DNA of 64,000 bases from an uncultured Desulfomicrobiaceae bacterium. Lineage in GTDB: Bacteria; Desulfobacterota; Desulfovibrionia; Desulfovibrionales; Desulfomicrobiaceae. A program made the position numbers and the translations under genes. Under the pieces are notes generated by a model, which was given only the letters and a program-made list of their open reading frames with translations, was not told the origin of the DNA and did not search any database. Position 1 is the stretch's first letter; every line of letters begins with the position of its first letter. Of this stretch, positions 15,019-23,899 are shown one piece after another. Location of the stretch: assembly GCA_937989665.1 (NCBI GenBank), contig CALKRN010000008.1, positions 1 to 64,000 on the forward strand, read 5' to 3'.

Positions 15019-16428
15019 CTAAAAGACCAAAAGGTCAGAGGTGTGGCGCTGCAAAAAGGCAATGTTGGAGCGCAGCGGATCGCCTGTAGCCGAAACGCCC
15101 TCAAGCTCGAGCTGAGAAAGGAACTCGAGGCCTCGGGCCTTGGCCTCAGACAAGTCTTTGCCCCAGACAATGGCCAAGGCGAGATTGGGATCGAAGTCGG
15201 TTGGGATTTCATAAGGGCGATCCTGGGGCACATGGGTGTGGACCGAGAGCCAGGGCTGGGGTTGCCAGGCAAACCGGGTAATGCGCCCAACCCAGGGGGC
15301 AAAGCGGTTGTCGGGGTCCTCGGCAATAATGCGGTACTCGATGGCGACTCCCTCAAAGGCAATGTCCTTCTGGGTGTATCCAAGGGGAGCCCCCAGACCG
15401 GTGCGGATCTGTTCGGCAATGAGGTCCACCCCACCCTGGCCGCGGATGCGGGCAATACGCGCCGAAACCCCATTTTCCACCTGAATGCGCGTATTGACCT
15501 CCATGAGGAACGGCTGCCCGGTGGGGCTCACAATCCATTCCCAGGTCCCGACGCTATCGTAGCGCACCTCCCGGGCAATGCGCAGGGAATAATCAGTAAT
15601 GTCGTCAAGAACCTTGCGGGCGTCAAAGGCGTAGCGCAAGGTCGTGGGGGCAAAGCCAGGGGCCACCTCGATGCGCTTTTGCCGCCCCGTGGACTGGACG
15701 GTGCAATTGCGCGTGCCAAAGTGCACCGGGTCCTTGCCGGTGCGATCGGCGAGGATCTGGACCTCGAGGTGGTTGAAATCAAAGATCCGCTGCTCAATGA
15801 GCACGCCGTCGTCGCGAAATTGCCGCCGAGCATAATTCTTGATGCGGCGCAGCACCGCCCGGAATTTGCCGAGGTCATCCACCTCTTCAATGCCCATCCC
15901 GCCGCCACCGGCCGAGGCTTTCACCAGGACCACCGGGCGCTTCACCCCCACTTCCTCCTGGAAGGCAAACAGGGATTCCGCCATGGCTTCTGCCTCAAGG
16001 TCATCGGTGATGGGGCGATCTGAACCCGGGACCGTTGGCACGCCTAACTTGCGGGCCAAACGTTTGGTGTTGATCTTATCCCCAAGCTCTCGAATGACCT
16101 GCCAGGAAGGACCGATAAACTGAAGCTTGCGCGTGCGCTGCACTGCCCGACGGGCAAAACGAAAGTCCTCGGCAAAAAAACCGTAGCCGGGGTGGACGGC
16201 CGTCGCACCGCTCGCATCCGCCACTGCAAAGAGCTCATTGGCATCGAGATAGGAACTGATGCGAAAGAGCGCACCTCCCCATTGTTGGGCCAAGACACAG
16301 TGCTCGCTCTGCCGATCCGCTTCGGTATAGACGGCGACAAAGGCATGGCCGAGCTTGCGGCACGCCTCCATGATCCGGATGGCGATCTCGCCGCGGTTGG
16401 CAATAAGTATGGTGTGGCGTTCGTTCAT
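15019..16428 (-). CDS. accC: biotin carboxylase
   Basis: 469 residues. The N-terminal domain opens T-I-L-I-A-N-R-G-E-I-A-I-R; the ATP-grasp centre has the glycine-rich loop K-A-S-A-G-G-G-G-M-G, and the active-site strand reads E-V-N-T-R-I-Q-V-E-N. Canonical enzymes have E-M-N-T-R-L-Q-V-E-H-P there, so the catalytic R, Q, V and E are kept while H-P is replaced by N-G. The C-terminal domain is present and no carrier domain is fused. It carboxylates the carrier with ATP and bicarbonate. It precedes the fused carboxyltransferase by 20 bases on the same strand and follows the pilZ gene by 3 bases. Confidence 0.88.
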   Translation of the reverse strand: MNERHTILIANRGEIAIRIMEACRKLGHAFVAVYTEADRQSEHCVLAQQWGGALFRISSYLDANELFAVADASGATAVHPGYGFFAEDFRFARRAVQRTRKLQFIGPSWQVIRELGDKINTKRLARKLGVPTVPGSDRPITDDLEAEAMAESLFAFQEEVGVKRPVVLVKASAGGGGMGIEEVDDLGKFRAVLRRIKNYARRQFRDDGVLIEQRIFDFNHLEVQILADRTGKDPVHFGTRNCTVQSTGRQKRIEVAPGFAPTTLRYAFDARKVLDDITDYSLRIAREVRYDSVGTWEWIVSPTGQPFLMEVNTRIQVENGVSARIARIRGQGGVDLIAEQIRTGLGAPLGYTQKDIAFEGVAIEYRIIAEDPDNRFAPWVGRITRFAWQPQPWLSVHTHVPQDRPYEIPTDFDPNLALAIVWGKDLSEAKARGLEFLSQLELEGVSATGDPLRSNIAFLQRHTSDLLVF

Positions 16429-16431
16429 GGA

Positions 16432-16824
16432 CTACCTGTCAGATGATTGCGCCTTGCGGCGCGCAATGGCGGCCTTTTCTAACTCCACGATGAATCCATC
16501 GAAAGCGGCCTCGGCGCGCCAATGGGGATGGAGAAAGCGAAAGGCCGTGGTGCGCTTGCCCACCCGTACCGATTCGGCAGGCACAGCGGCAAAGCGCACC
16601 TCGTCATCCACAAGGACATCGACCATCACTCGAGTCCCCACCGGCCAAGGGCCAACCTGCTCTACGGCGAAGCCACAGGCGCTTATATCCTTGAGCGGCA
16701 AGAGGCAAGCGCCATCCAGACGCACCCGGACCCCCTCAGGAGACTCCAAACGAAAGGCCTGGCGAGGATGCTGCTCTTGCGGCTGGTACTTGATGCACAA
16801 TCCATCCAGCTCATCCATCATCAT
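16432..16824 (-). CDS. PilZ domain protein (c-di-GMP receptor)
   Basis: 130 residues, essentially one PilZ domain. The R-x-x-x-R motif is R-Q-A-F-R near residues 21-25 and the D-x-S-x-x-G motif is D-I-S-A-C-G near residues 47-52; both are needed for c-di-GMP binding in the family. Its ATG overlaps the end of motB by 4 bases, so it is made with the stator. By analogy with YcgR-type proteins it may adjust motor output when c-di-GMP rises. That role is inferred from context. Confidence 0.82.
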   Translation of the reverse strand: MMMDELDGLCIKYQPQEQHPRQAFRLESPEGVRVRLDGACLLPLKDISACGFAVEQVGPWPVGTRVMVDVLVDDEVRFAAVPAESVRVGKRTTAFRFLHPHWRAEAAFDGFIVELEKAAIARRKAQSSDR

Positions 16825-17603
16825 GGCACCCCTCCAATGGTCTTTTCCAAGACAAACTCCACGCGGCGATTCCGCGCTCGACTTGCTTCATCGGTTTCCG
16901 GGACTAGAGGCTTGGAATCGGCCAGGCCCATGGCCGATAGACGAGAAGGGGCGATGCCCATGGCCATGAGGGCACGCACAACGGCCACGGCACGCATGGT
17001 GGACAGTTCCCAATTGTCCCGGAACCGCCCCCCTGGAACGACGGGGACACCATCCGTATGACCAATGATCGTGACCCGTTGGTCCGGCACCTGGATAAAA
17101 AAATCCCGCAAATTGGCCACCGCCCGCTGCCCTTCTGGGCTCAGATCCGCTTGCCCCCGGGCAAAAAGGACAGCCTCCGGCAATTGGAGGATAATCTTCC
17201 CTGCCTCGAGGCGCGCCCCCACAATGCCCTGCAACCCATGCTGGGTGGCGTACATGTTGAAATCCGAAAATACCTGCTGCTGGTGCTGCTCCATCTCCCG
17301 CAGCATCCGAATTTCATCCACAAAGACCCCGCCCTCGCTCTCAAGGACCTTCACTCCCGAACCTTTACCGCCCATCTCCTGCAGGGCCACCCGCACCGAA
17401 AAAAAGGACTGCTCGAACTTTTTGGTGTCCAAGGTGCTCATGGTGTAGAGGAGGACAAAAAAGGTCAAAAGGAGCATGGAGAGGTCAGCCAGGGTGGTCT
17501 CCCAGGCCGCCTTTTCTTCAACCTCCTCTTCTTCCTGAGGGATGAGTTCGTCATCGGACGGATCGACGTTCTTTGGGCGGGACGAAGGAGGAGAGTTTTT
17601 CAT
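16821..17603 (-). CDS. motB: flagellar motor stator protein MotB
   Basis: 260 residues from the ATG at 17603. An acidic N-terminal stretch (E-E-E-E-V-E-E) precedes one membrane helix containing the proton- or sodium-carrying aspartate (Asp40 in L-A-D-L-S-M-L-L-L-T-F-F). The periplasmic OmpA-like domain holds V-T-I-I-G-H-T-D-G-V-P-V and N-W-E-L-S, ending R-N-R-R-V-E-F, for peptidoglycan anchoring. The start lies 53 bases inside motA, a long overlap, but the frame upstream of it reads through motA sequence and gives no MotB-like extension. The downstream neighbour is pilZ. Confidence 0.9.
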   Translation of the reverse strand: MKNSPPSSRPKNVDPSDDELIPQEEEEVEEKAAWETTLADLSMLLLTFFVLLYTMSTLDTKKFEQSFFSVRVALQEMGGKGSGVKVLESEGGVFVDEIRMLREMEQHQQQVFSDFNMYATQHGLQGIVGARLEAGKIILQLPEAVLFARGQADLSPEGQRAVANLRDFFIQVPDQRVTIIGHTDGVPVVPGGRFRDNWELSTMRAVAVVRALMAMGIAPSRLSAMGLADSKPLVPETDEASRARNRRVEFVLEKTIGGVP

Positions 17604-18306
17604 ACACCAGCCTGGGGTTATTATTTTCAAGAATGCATTTGGCCCCTTCAAAGATAATCTCGAGGTGGAGACGTTCTTCCAATGACATGGAGCGCAGTTT
17701 GCCGGCAATGGGCAAAAAGATCATCGTTGACATAAAGGCCCCATAGAACGTGGTGAGGAGGGCCACCGCCATGGCCGGACCAATGGCATTGGGGTCACTC
17801 AAATTGGTAAGCATCTGCACCAACCCAATGAGCGTTCCAATCATGCCCAGGGAAGGGGCATAGGTCGCCGCCCGTTTGAAGACATCTTGGGTGTTGCTGT
17901 GCCGCCGGTTCATGGAGGCGATCTCAAAACGCACTGCATCGCGGATCACCCGGTGGTCGGCATTGTCAGCAATGAGCTGGCAGGCCCGTTGGAGGATTTT
18001 GTTCTCCGTCTCCACCCGCTCCAAGGCAAGAAGCCCATCCCGACGGCTAATCTCCGCCACCTGGACCATGACGTTGACCACATCGTTGGCAGTGACGCGC
18101 CGACGACCAAAGACCTTCACCACAGACAAGATGGCCTGCCACACCTCGTGCAGCGGGAAGTTGACGCAGATGGCGGCAAAAGTCCCGCCCACGACGATCA
18201 TGAAGCTTGGGATATTGATAAAAACGGCCGCCGTTCCTCCCCAAAAAATGGCCCCAAAGACCAGGGCCAAACCGAAGAGCAGGCCTAAAAGCGTTGCAAA
18301 GTCCAT
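17551..18306 (-). CDS. motA: flagellar motor stator protein MotA
   Basis: 251 residues with four membrane helices in the PomA/MotA order: two near the N-terminus (residues about 1-50), a cytoplasmic domain with the charged R-R-D-G-L-L-A-L-E segment, then two helices starting at A-P-S-L-G-M-I-G-T-L-I-G and ending T-T-F-Y-G-A-F. The M-I-G-T-L-I-G-L-V and T-F-Y-G motifs are diagnostic. It forms the ion channel with MotB and drives the flagellar rotor. It is first in motA-motB-pilZ, divergent from the nucleoside phosphorylase gene. Confidence 0.93.
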   Translation of the reverse strand: MDFATLLGLLFGLALVFGAIFWGGTAAVFINIPSFMIVVGGTFAAICVNFPLHEVWQAILSVVKVFGRRRVTANDVVNVMVQVAEISRRDGLLALERVETENKILQRACQLIADNADHRVIRDAVRFEIASMNRRHSNTQDVFKRAATYAPSLGMIGTLIGLVQMLTNLSDPNAIGPAMAVALLTTFYGAFMSTMIFLPIAGKLRSMSLEERLHLEIIFEGAKCILENNNPRLVYEKLSSFVPPKERRSVR

Positions 18307-18388
18307 CGGGCTATCCTTATAGAAGCATTGATACTGCGCTCCGTAGCCAAGGGAGCGCGGCGCTGTCTAGTTCCCTGGAGGAGATGCC

Positions 18389-19222
18389 ATGCCCTTGACC
18401 CGCCCCCGGACTGCGGCCCGCTGGATTGCCGAACACCTCCACCAGCCGACGCCACCCACGGTCCTGGTCCTCGGCAGCGGCCTTGGCGCAAGCCTAACCC
18501 ACCACGCGAAAGTCCTCCAACGCATTCCCTATAGCGACATTCCAGCATTTCCCCGCACCACAGCCCCCGGGCACGCCGGCGAAGTCCTCTTGCTGCGCAT
18601 AAACCATACCCCGGTCCTTGCCCTGTGTGGGCGATTCCACCTCTACGAAGGCCACCCACCGCACGACGTCGTCCTCCCTGTACGCGCTACCAAACTCCTC
18701 GGGGCGCGCCGGGTTATTCTCACCAATGCCGCCGGCGCCCTCAACCCCCTCTTTGCCGCAGGCAGCCTCATGGCCATCACGGACCAGATCAACCTCACAG
18801 GGAAAAGCCCCCTCACTGGCCCCAACGACGAGACCCTAGGCCCGCGCTTCCCGGATATGAGCCAAGTCTATAGCCCCCGCTTGGTGGATTTGGCCCTCGC
18901 CACCGCCACCCGCCTCGGCCTGCGTTTGGAGCGCGGCGTGTATCTTGGGGTGGCCGGCCCGCAACTGGAGACCCCTGCGGAGACCCGCATGTACCGCATC
19001 CTTGGCGCAGATGCCATTGGCATGTCCACGGTACTCGAGGCCATCGCTGCCCGACACCTGGGCATGGAGGTCCTCGGCATCTCTTGCCTTACGAACCAAA
19101 ACCTGCCCGACTGCATGGCCGAGACCTCCATCGAGGCCATCCTCGCCCAAGCCGCTGCCAGCGGGGCGGTCCTCGGGCAACTCCTTCTCCATCTTATCCC
19201 AGCTCTGGAGGACGTATCATGA
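18389..19222 (+). CDS. purine-nucleoside phosphorylase
   Basis: 277 residues, the size of trimeric inosine/guanosine-type phosphorylases. Motifs in order: L-G-S-G-L-G (phosphate site), the C-G-R-F-H-L-Y-E-G-H segment (His of the catalytic centre), T-N-A-A-G-A-L-N-P, G-P-Q-L-E-T-P-A-E, G-M-S-T-V-L-E-A-I-A-A, and T-N-Q-N-L-P-D with the Asn and substrate-side Glu of the family. It splits purine nucleosides into base and ribose-1-phosphate for salvage. A GGAGGAG site precedes the ATG. The next gene's ATG lies in its last codon (ATGA overlap). Confidence 0.93.
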   Translation: MPLTRPRTAARWIAEHLHQPTPPTVLVLGSGLGASLTHHAKVLQRIPYSDIPAFPRTTAPGHAGEVLLLRINHTPVLALCGRFHLYEGHPPHDVVLPVRATKLLGARRVILTNAAGALNPLFAAGSLMAITDQINLTGKSPLTGPNDETLGPRFPDMSQVYSPRLVDLALATATRLGLRLERGVYLGVAGPQLETPAETRMYRILGADAIGMSTVLEAIAARHLGMEVLGISCLTNQNLPDCMAETSIEAILAQAAASGAVLGQLLLHLIPALEDVS

Positions 19223-20841
19223 GCGAAGCTGCCAGCGTGTTGCGAGAAATCGCCGATAACGTCGCCAAAAACGACGCCATCAAAGCCCGACTTGTTCTCG
19301 ACTACCTGCCCCATGTGGACGAGCCCATCCAGGCCGCTGCCCTTGGCCTCCTCGCCAAGGCCAAGGCCACCATGGCCGTGCCATTGCTTGCTTCCCTCGC
19401 CGACTCCCAACCGGATCTCGTCGCCCAACACCCTATGATTCGGGAAGCCATCGCCATCAAACTCCTGGCTGAACCCACCGTCCTTGAGACGATCCTGCCA
19501 CAACTGGGACGGCAAGGCCTCCGCTTGGTGCTTGATGTCATCGGCGAGATCAAACTCGAAGCCGCCGCACCGCCCCTCCTCGAGCTCCTCGCCACCATCA
19601 CCGATACAGACGAGATGGAGGCCATCATCTCCACCCTCGGGGAAATCGGCGACCCCATAGCCACCAACACCCTGGGAGACTTTCTCTACTCCGGCAACCG
19701 CAAACTCATCATCGCGGCCATCCGCGCCCTGGGAAAAATCGCCACCCCCACGGCCATGCGCCGCCTCGCCGAACGCATGGGTACCGACAACCAGCTCGAC
19801 GTCCTCATCCTCGATATCTTTGCCCGGGTCCAGGACACCATCGCCCTGGAAAAGCTCAACGAGGCCATGCGCTCCCATTTTGCCCACATCCGCACGTACG
19901 CCAAAAAGGCCCTCACGCAAATCGGCGTCAAAGCCGTCCCGCTGCTCACGGAAAACCTCCGCTACGACGACCCGGACCTCATCATCCACACCCTCAATGT
20001 CCTGGGCGATATTGGCGATGCCACGGCCATTGCCCCCATCCGCAAGCTCCTCCACACCCAACCCAAAAACCCCAACGTGCGCTTTGCTGCCTACGAGGCC
20101 CTTGGGCTCTTACCCCTGGACAAAGGGGCTTACGTCCTCACCCAAGGGCTGCTTGACCCGGTGGAGCACGTCGCTGTGGCCGCCGCCCGGGCCGTGGACC
20201 GCAACTTTACCCCCATCCTCGGGGCGGGCATCAAAAATATGGCTGCAGATGACGACGATGCCGCCCGCATTGCTCGCATCGTCGTCCAGGCCCATGCTGG
20301 CCAGATCTTCCTTGCCCTCCTCGATGAGGAACGTCTCTCTGGACTGCTCCTCGATGCCGTCCTGCGCAGCCACCAAGACACGAAAGACACCTTCTACAGC
20401 CTCCTCAAAGAACACGGCTATTCCGAGCTCGCCCTACGCCTTGTGACCCCAGAGACCACCACAGAAACGCGGCCAATGGTCATGGCGGTGGACGACTCGC
20501 GCATGATCCTCTCCATCTACAAAAACACCCTCCATGAACTGGGCCTCACCCCAGTGCTCTTCGAGTTTCCAGCCAGTGCCCTGGAGTGGCTTGAGTCCAA
20601 TACGCCGACCCTCGTACTCACGGACCTCAACATGCCGGATATCACCGGCATTGAACTGACTCGCCGCATCCGCGAGCGCTACTCCAAAGAGCAGCTTCCC
20701 ATCCTCATGGTGACGACACAAAACGAAATGAACGACCACAAGGCGGCCTTGGACGCCGGGGTAAACGCCATCGTCAACAAGCCGTTTACGGCCGAAAGCC
20801 TCATGGCCGCCATGGCCCCCTATCTGCCGGGAAGACAATGA
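19219..20841 (+). CDS. HEAT-repeat protein with C-terminal CheY-like receiver domain
   Basis: 540 residues. The first ~400 residues are a run of helical repeats of about 31 residues with the HEAT/PBS pattern (A-A-x-x-L-L-x-x-L, G-D-x-x-A and similar). The last ~125 residues are a complete receiver: V-D-D near its start, the phospho-acceptor in L-V-L-T-D-L-N-M-P-D, T-T in M-V-T-T-Q, and K in V-N-K-P-F. The receiver is at the C-terminus, so phosphorylation probably changes the scaffold's partner binding rather than DNA binding. No kinase gene is coupled to it directly; the NtrC-type pair is convergent downstream. The ATG at 19219 overlaps the phosphorylase stop. Confidence 0.85.
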   Translation: MSEAASVLREIADNVAKNDAIKARLVLDYLPHVDEPIQAAALGLLAKAKATMAVPLLASLADSQPDLVAQHPMIREAIAIKLLAEPTVLETILPQLGRQGLRLVLDVIGEIKLEAAAPPLLELLATITDTDEMEAIISTLGEIGDPIATNTLGDFLYSGNRKLIIAAIRALGKIATPTAMRRLAERMGTDNQLDVLILDIFARVQDTIALEKLNEAMRSHFAHIRTYAKKALTQIGVKAVPLLTENLRYDDPDLIIHTLNVLGDIGDATAIAPIRKLLHTQPKNPNVRFAAYEALGLLPLDKGAYVLTQGLLDPVEHVAVAAARAVDRNFTPILGAGIKNMAADDDDAARIARIVVQAHAGQIFLALLDEERLSGLLLDAVLRSHQDTKDTFYSLLKEHGYSELALRLVTPETTTETRPMVMAVDDSRMILSIYKNTLHELGLTPVLFEFPASALEWLESNTPTLVLTDLNMPDITGIELTRRIRERYSKEQLPILMVTTQNEMNDHKAALDAGVNAIVNKPFTAESLMAAMAPYLPGRQ

Positions 20842-21197
20842 CTCCCCTGGGCCGCGAGAAGGCACAGAAGGAACGATTCAAGCTGACCGTTTCCGCGGCA
20901 AAGCCAGCGTGCATCCACCAGCAGCGGCAGCACCGTTTTCCTTCCCGGCAGGCAAGTGGAGGTCGTCTCCGGGCTGGGGATACTGGTGGAAGGAGCGAGG
21001 GGGGGGAGGGATTGGGATGCTGGCGGAGACCGGCGAGCACGATGGCGCCACTTGCCAAGAAGCCTGGGAGAGGCCAAGTGCTCGCGGCCTTCTTGCGCCG
21101 CTCTCTGCGTGGTCCACCTTTTTGTGGATGAAATGCGGCAACGCGGCCAAGTGCTCGCGGCCTTCTTGCGCCGCTCTCTGGGCCAGGCACCGGGGGC
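20842..21197. other. intergenic region between convergent genes, with a direct repeat
   Basis: This 356-base gap separates the convergent HEAT/receiver gene and NtrC-type regulator. Both strands are open in places but no frame has coding character. It contains a purine-rich stretch near 20995-21015 and the 36-bp direct repeat at 21072 and 21145. No clear terminator with a T-run is visible. Confidence 0.5.
21072..21180. repeat. 36-bp perfect direct repeat, spacing 73
   Basis: The same 36 bases, opening GGCCAAGTGCTCGCGGCCTT and closing CGCCGCTCTCTG, occur at 21072-21107 and 21145-21180. They lie just after the 3' end of the NtrC-type gene. Such a pair may arise by a local tandem duplication; it could also be a doubled 3'-end element. 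Confidence 0.8.
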
Positions 21198-22538
21198 CTA
21201 CAGGGCCATGTCCTCTCCGATGCGGCGCAGCTTCTCGCGCAGGGTCTTGCGGTCGATGCCGAGAATCTCCGCAGCGCGGGACTTGTTGCCACCCACATAG
21301 CCCATGACGGCCCGGATATGTTCAGCCTCCACCTCAGCCAGGGTGCGGGGGACAAACGCCGTCTCGCGCATTGGCGTCGCCGCGCGGATGTGGGGCGGCA
21401 AATCCCCAATCTCGATGACATCCCGGTCCACCAGCAGCAGGAGCCGGTGGATGAGGTTCTCCAGCTCCCGCACGTTGCCTGGCCACGGGTAGCGCTCCAG
21501 GGCGGCCAGGGCTGCGTCGCTTAATCGAGGCTCAGGCCGACCGAACTCCTGGGCAAAGCGCTGGCAAAAAAAGCGCGTCAGGAGAAGCACATCCGTGCCA
21601 CGCTCACGGAGTGCCGGGACGTGGATCTCCAACACCTGGACACGGTAGTAGAGGTCTTCGCGGAAGGTCCCTTGCCGCACAAGGGCGGGCAGGTCTTTGT
21701 GGGTGGCGGCAATGACCCGGGCGTCCACGGTGCGGGTTTTGGAGGAGCCCACAAGACAAAACTCCTTGCTTTGGAGCACGCGCAAAAGCTTGGCCTGGAG
21801 GCTGGGGCTCGCATCACCTATTTCGTCGAGAAAGATGGTACCGCCGGCAGCAAGCTCAAAGAAACCAGCCCGCGAACGCGTGGCGCCGGTAAAGGCGCCC
21901 TGGACATGGCCAAAGAGCTCACTCTCCACCAAGGTCTCGGGGATGGCCGAGCAATTGACCGGGACAAAAGCCTGGGCGCGACGCGGGCTCTGGTAATGGA
22001 TGGCCCGGGCCACGAGCTCTTTGCCGGTACCCGACTCCCCAGACACAAGGACTGTGGCAGAAGATGCCGCCGCTTTGTGGATGAGGGCAAAGACGCGGCG
22101 CATGGCGGGCGACGCCCCAAGGAGCCCGTCCGGGGCTGGGGCTTCCGCGGCCATGGCCTGTCGCCGCTCAATGCGCACGGCGCAGCGGCCGACGGCGGCC
22201 AGGAGCTCTTCAGCGGTAAACGGCTTGGTGAGATACTCCGTGGCCCCCAAACGCATGGCATCCACGGCATTCTCCACCGAAGGATACCCCGTCAGCATGA
22301 TGACTTCCGTGTCTGGGGAGGCCTCACGCACGGCTTGCACCACCGCCAACCCATCCTGACCAGGCATGCGCAGGTCCGTGATGACGAGATCTGCCGGGGT
22401 TTGGTGGAACATCCCCATGGCCTCCCCAAGGCTGGCCGCCGTGCGCACCGTATGCCCGTGGGGGCTAAGGAGGCGCGCCACCACCTCCAAGGTGGACGGA
22501 TTGTCATCAACAGCGATGATGCGCAGCCGCCCCTTCAT
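21198..22538 (-). CDS. sigma-54-dependent response regulator (NtrC family)
   Basis: 446 residues in the classic three-domain order. The receiver (about 1-120) has D-D-N and the phospho-acceptor in D-L-V-I-T-D-L-R-M-P, with K in T-K-P-F. The AAA+ domain (about 140-375) has Walker A G-E-S-G-T-G-K-E-L, the sigma-54 contact loop G-A-F-T-G-A and Walker B T-I-F-L-D-E. The C-terminal Fis-type helix-turn-helix spans about 405-446 (G-N-K-S-R-A-A-E-I-L-G-I-D-R-K-T-L). It activates sigma-54 promoters; the targets are not visible. It overlaps its histidine kinase gene by 4 bases, forming one two-component system. Confidence 0.93.
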   Translation of the reverse strand: MKGRLRIIAVDDNPSTLEVVARLLSPHGHTVRTAASLGEAMGMFHQTPADLVITDLRMPGQDGLAVVQAVREASPDTEVIMLTGYPSVENAVDAMRLGATEYLTKPFTAEELLAAVGRCAVRIERRQAMAAEAPAPDGLLGASPAMRRVFALIHKAAASSATVLVSGESGTGKELVARAIHYQSPRRAQAFVPVNCSAIPETLVESELFGHVQGAFTGATRSRAGFFELAAGGTIFLDEIGDASPSLQAKLLRVLQSKEFCLVGSSKTRTVDARVIAATHKDLPALVRQGTFREDLYYRVQVLEIHVPALRERGTDVLLLTRFFCQRFAQEFGRPEPRLSDAALAALERYPWPGNVRELENLIHRLLLLVDRDVIEIGDLPPHIRAATPMRETAFVPRTLAEVEAEHIRAVMGYVGGNKSRAAEILGIDRKTLREKLRRIGEDMAL

Positions 22539-23659
22539 GACAACGCCTCATCCTCTTCCCACAGCGGGAAGACAATCTCAAAACGCGAGCCTCTCCCGGG
22601 TTCGCTCCACACATCAATAACCCCCCCATGGACCGACACAATGCCATGCACGACGGCCAGCCCCAATCCCGTACCCCCGTCTGGCCCCTTGGTGGTAAAA
22701 AAGGGCTGGAAGATCTGCCGCAAGACCGCAGACCCCATGCCTATCCCCGTATCCTCCACAAGCAGCACGGCATTACCCCCTTCAGCCTGGGCCACCAGCC
22801 GCAGGGTACCGCCGCTCGGCATGGCATGGATGGCATTGATGGCCAGGTTGACCACGGCCTGGAGGAGTTGGCTGGCATCGCCACGCACCGCTGGCGCGCC
22901 CTCCACCTCGATCGTTACCGCTACCTGCTGCCGAGCAGCCGAAGCCGCCACCAAGCCCTGGACCTGCTGCAGAATCTCCCCCAGGGCGACCCGCTCCCAA
23001 CGCAAGGGCAATTGGCGACCAAAGATGAGGAGCTTTTTGATGATCTCCCGGCAGTGCAGGGCCGCGGCCTCGATGCGCGCCAAATCCCGACGTACCGCCT
23101 CAGGCAACCCTGGGGTGGCCGCGGCCAGCTGGGCAAAGCCCAGGATATTGGCGAGCGGTTCGTTGAGTTCATGGCCAAGCCCTGCGGCCAATTGGCCGAT
23201 CTTGGCCAACCGGTCGGCACGGCGCACCTGCTCCTCCAGGCGCTGGCGGGCAAGTTGCGCCTCTCGCTTGGCGATGAGGGCCGAGAGCTGCAACGCCACT
23301 TGGTCCACAAAGCGCCTATCCTCTGCCGATATCTCCGCCCCGCAGCTTCCAAGACGGAGGCTCCCCCGCCGCACCCCCTGCACCACGAGGGGCGCCACAT
23401 ACTCCGGCGGCTCCGGCATACTCGCTGCGGCCCACTCCGCGCCATCGAGACGAACGGCCACCGCCAAGCCTTCGGGCTGGCGTAAGGCCTGCCGCACCAG
23501 CTCCGGCACCGCGGCCATTAGAGAGGCGAGATCCGTATCGAGGGCGGCAAAACGCAACGTGAGGGTAGAGAGGCACTTCAGGACGCGTTGGTCCGCCTCG
23601 GTTGCCTGCGGCAGAGGACACGGCGCAGCCGCCAGCGAGGAAGAGAGGGGATGGGACAT
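22535..23659 (-). CDS. sensor histidine kinase, soluble, partner of the NtrC-type regulator
   Basis: 374 residues from the ATG at 23659, which has a GGAG site 10 bases upstream; the frame is open to 23863, so a longer form is possible. A GAF-like input region (about 40-165) contains no transmembrane helix, so the kinase probably reads a cytoplasmic signal. A short coiled coil leads to the H-box G-L-G-H-E-L-N-E-P-L-A-N, then the ATPase domain with N-L-A-I-N-A-I-H-A-M, D-T-G-I-G-M and G-T-G-L-G-L-A-V-V. It phosphorylates the downstream regulator. Confidence 0.87.
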   Translation of the reverse strand: MSHPLSSSLAAAPCPLPQATEADQRVLKCLSTLTLRFAALDTDLASLMAAVPELVRQALRQPEGLAVAVRLDGAEWAAASMPEPPEYVAPLVVQGVRRGSLRLGSCGAEISAEDRRFVDQVALQLSALIAKREAQLARQRLEEQVRRADRLAKIGQLAAGLGHELNEPLANILGFAQLAAATPGLPEAVRRDLARIEAAALHCREIIKKLLIFGRQLPLRWERVALGEILQQVQGLVAASAARQQVAVTIEVEGAPAVRGDASQLLQAVVNLAINAIHAMPSGGTLRLVAQAEGGNAVLLVEDTGIGMGSAVLRQIFQPFFTTKGPDGGTGLGLAVVHGIVSVHGGVIDVWSEPGRGSRFEIVFPLWEEDEALS

Positions 23660-23856
23660 CGAACAACAACTCCAGCGTCGCTGGCCAAGAGAGCGCCCCT
23701 CCGCCTCGAGGGCCATGGCTCCCCCGCGCGACCGCTTCTCTTTACCAAAGGGCCAAGCCTGGAAGAACAATGCCCTGTACCCGAATCGGCACGGGCGGAC
23801 AAGCAGCAGGTGATCGGCATTGGACAACGATATTGTCTCCACTGGCAGCAAAACAT

Positions 23857-23886
23857 TTGACAAAGCTCCTGGCAGATGCCTAGATG
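23857..23886 (+). promoter_or_regulatory. probable sigma-70 promoter of the tRNA-Pro/tRNA-Thr unit
   Basis: A perfect TTGACA at 23857-23862 is followed after 18 bases by TAGATG at 23881-23886, 14 bases before the tRNA-Pro gene. The -10 box is weak, but spacing and position fit a tRNA promoter. Confidence 0.5.
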
Positions 23887-23899
23887 CGCCTTCCGTCAG

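Noticed and set aside
18868-20061. A 397-residue open frame on the minus strand
   Set aside because: It overlaps nucleoside phosphorylase and the HEAT/receiver gene in the antisense direction and has repetitive low-complexity composition without motifs.
21621-23813. A 730-residue open frame on the plus strand
   Set aside because: It is antisense to the NtrC-type regulator and its kinase, which have clear domains. Its composition is typical of shadow frames.
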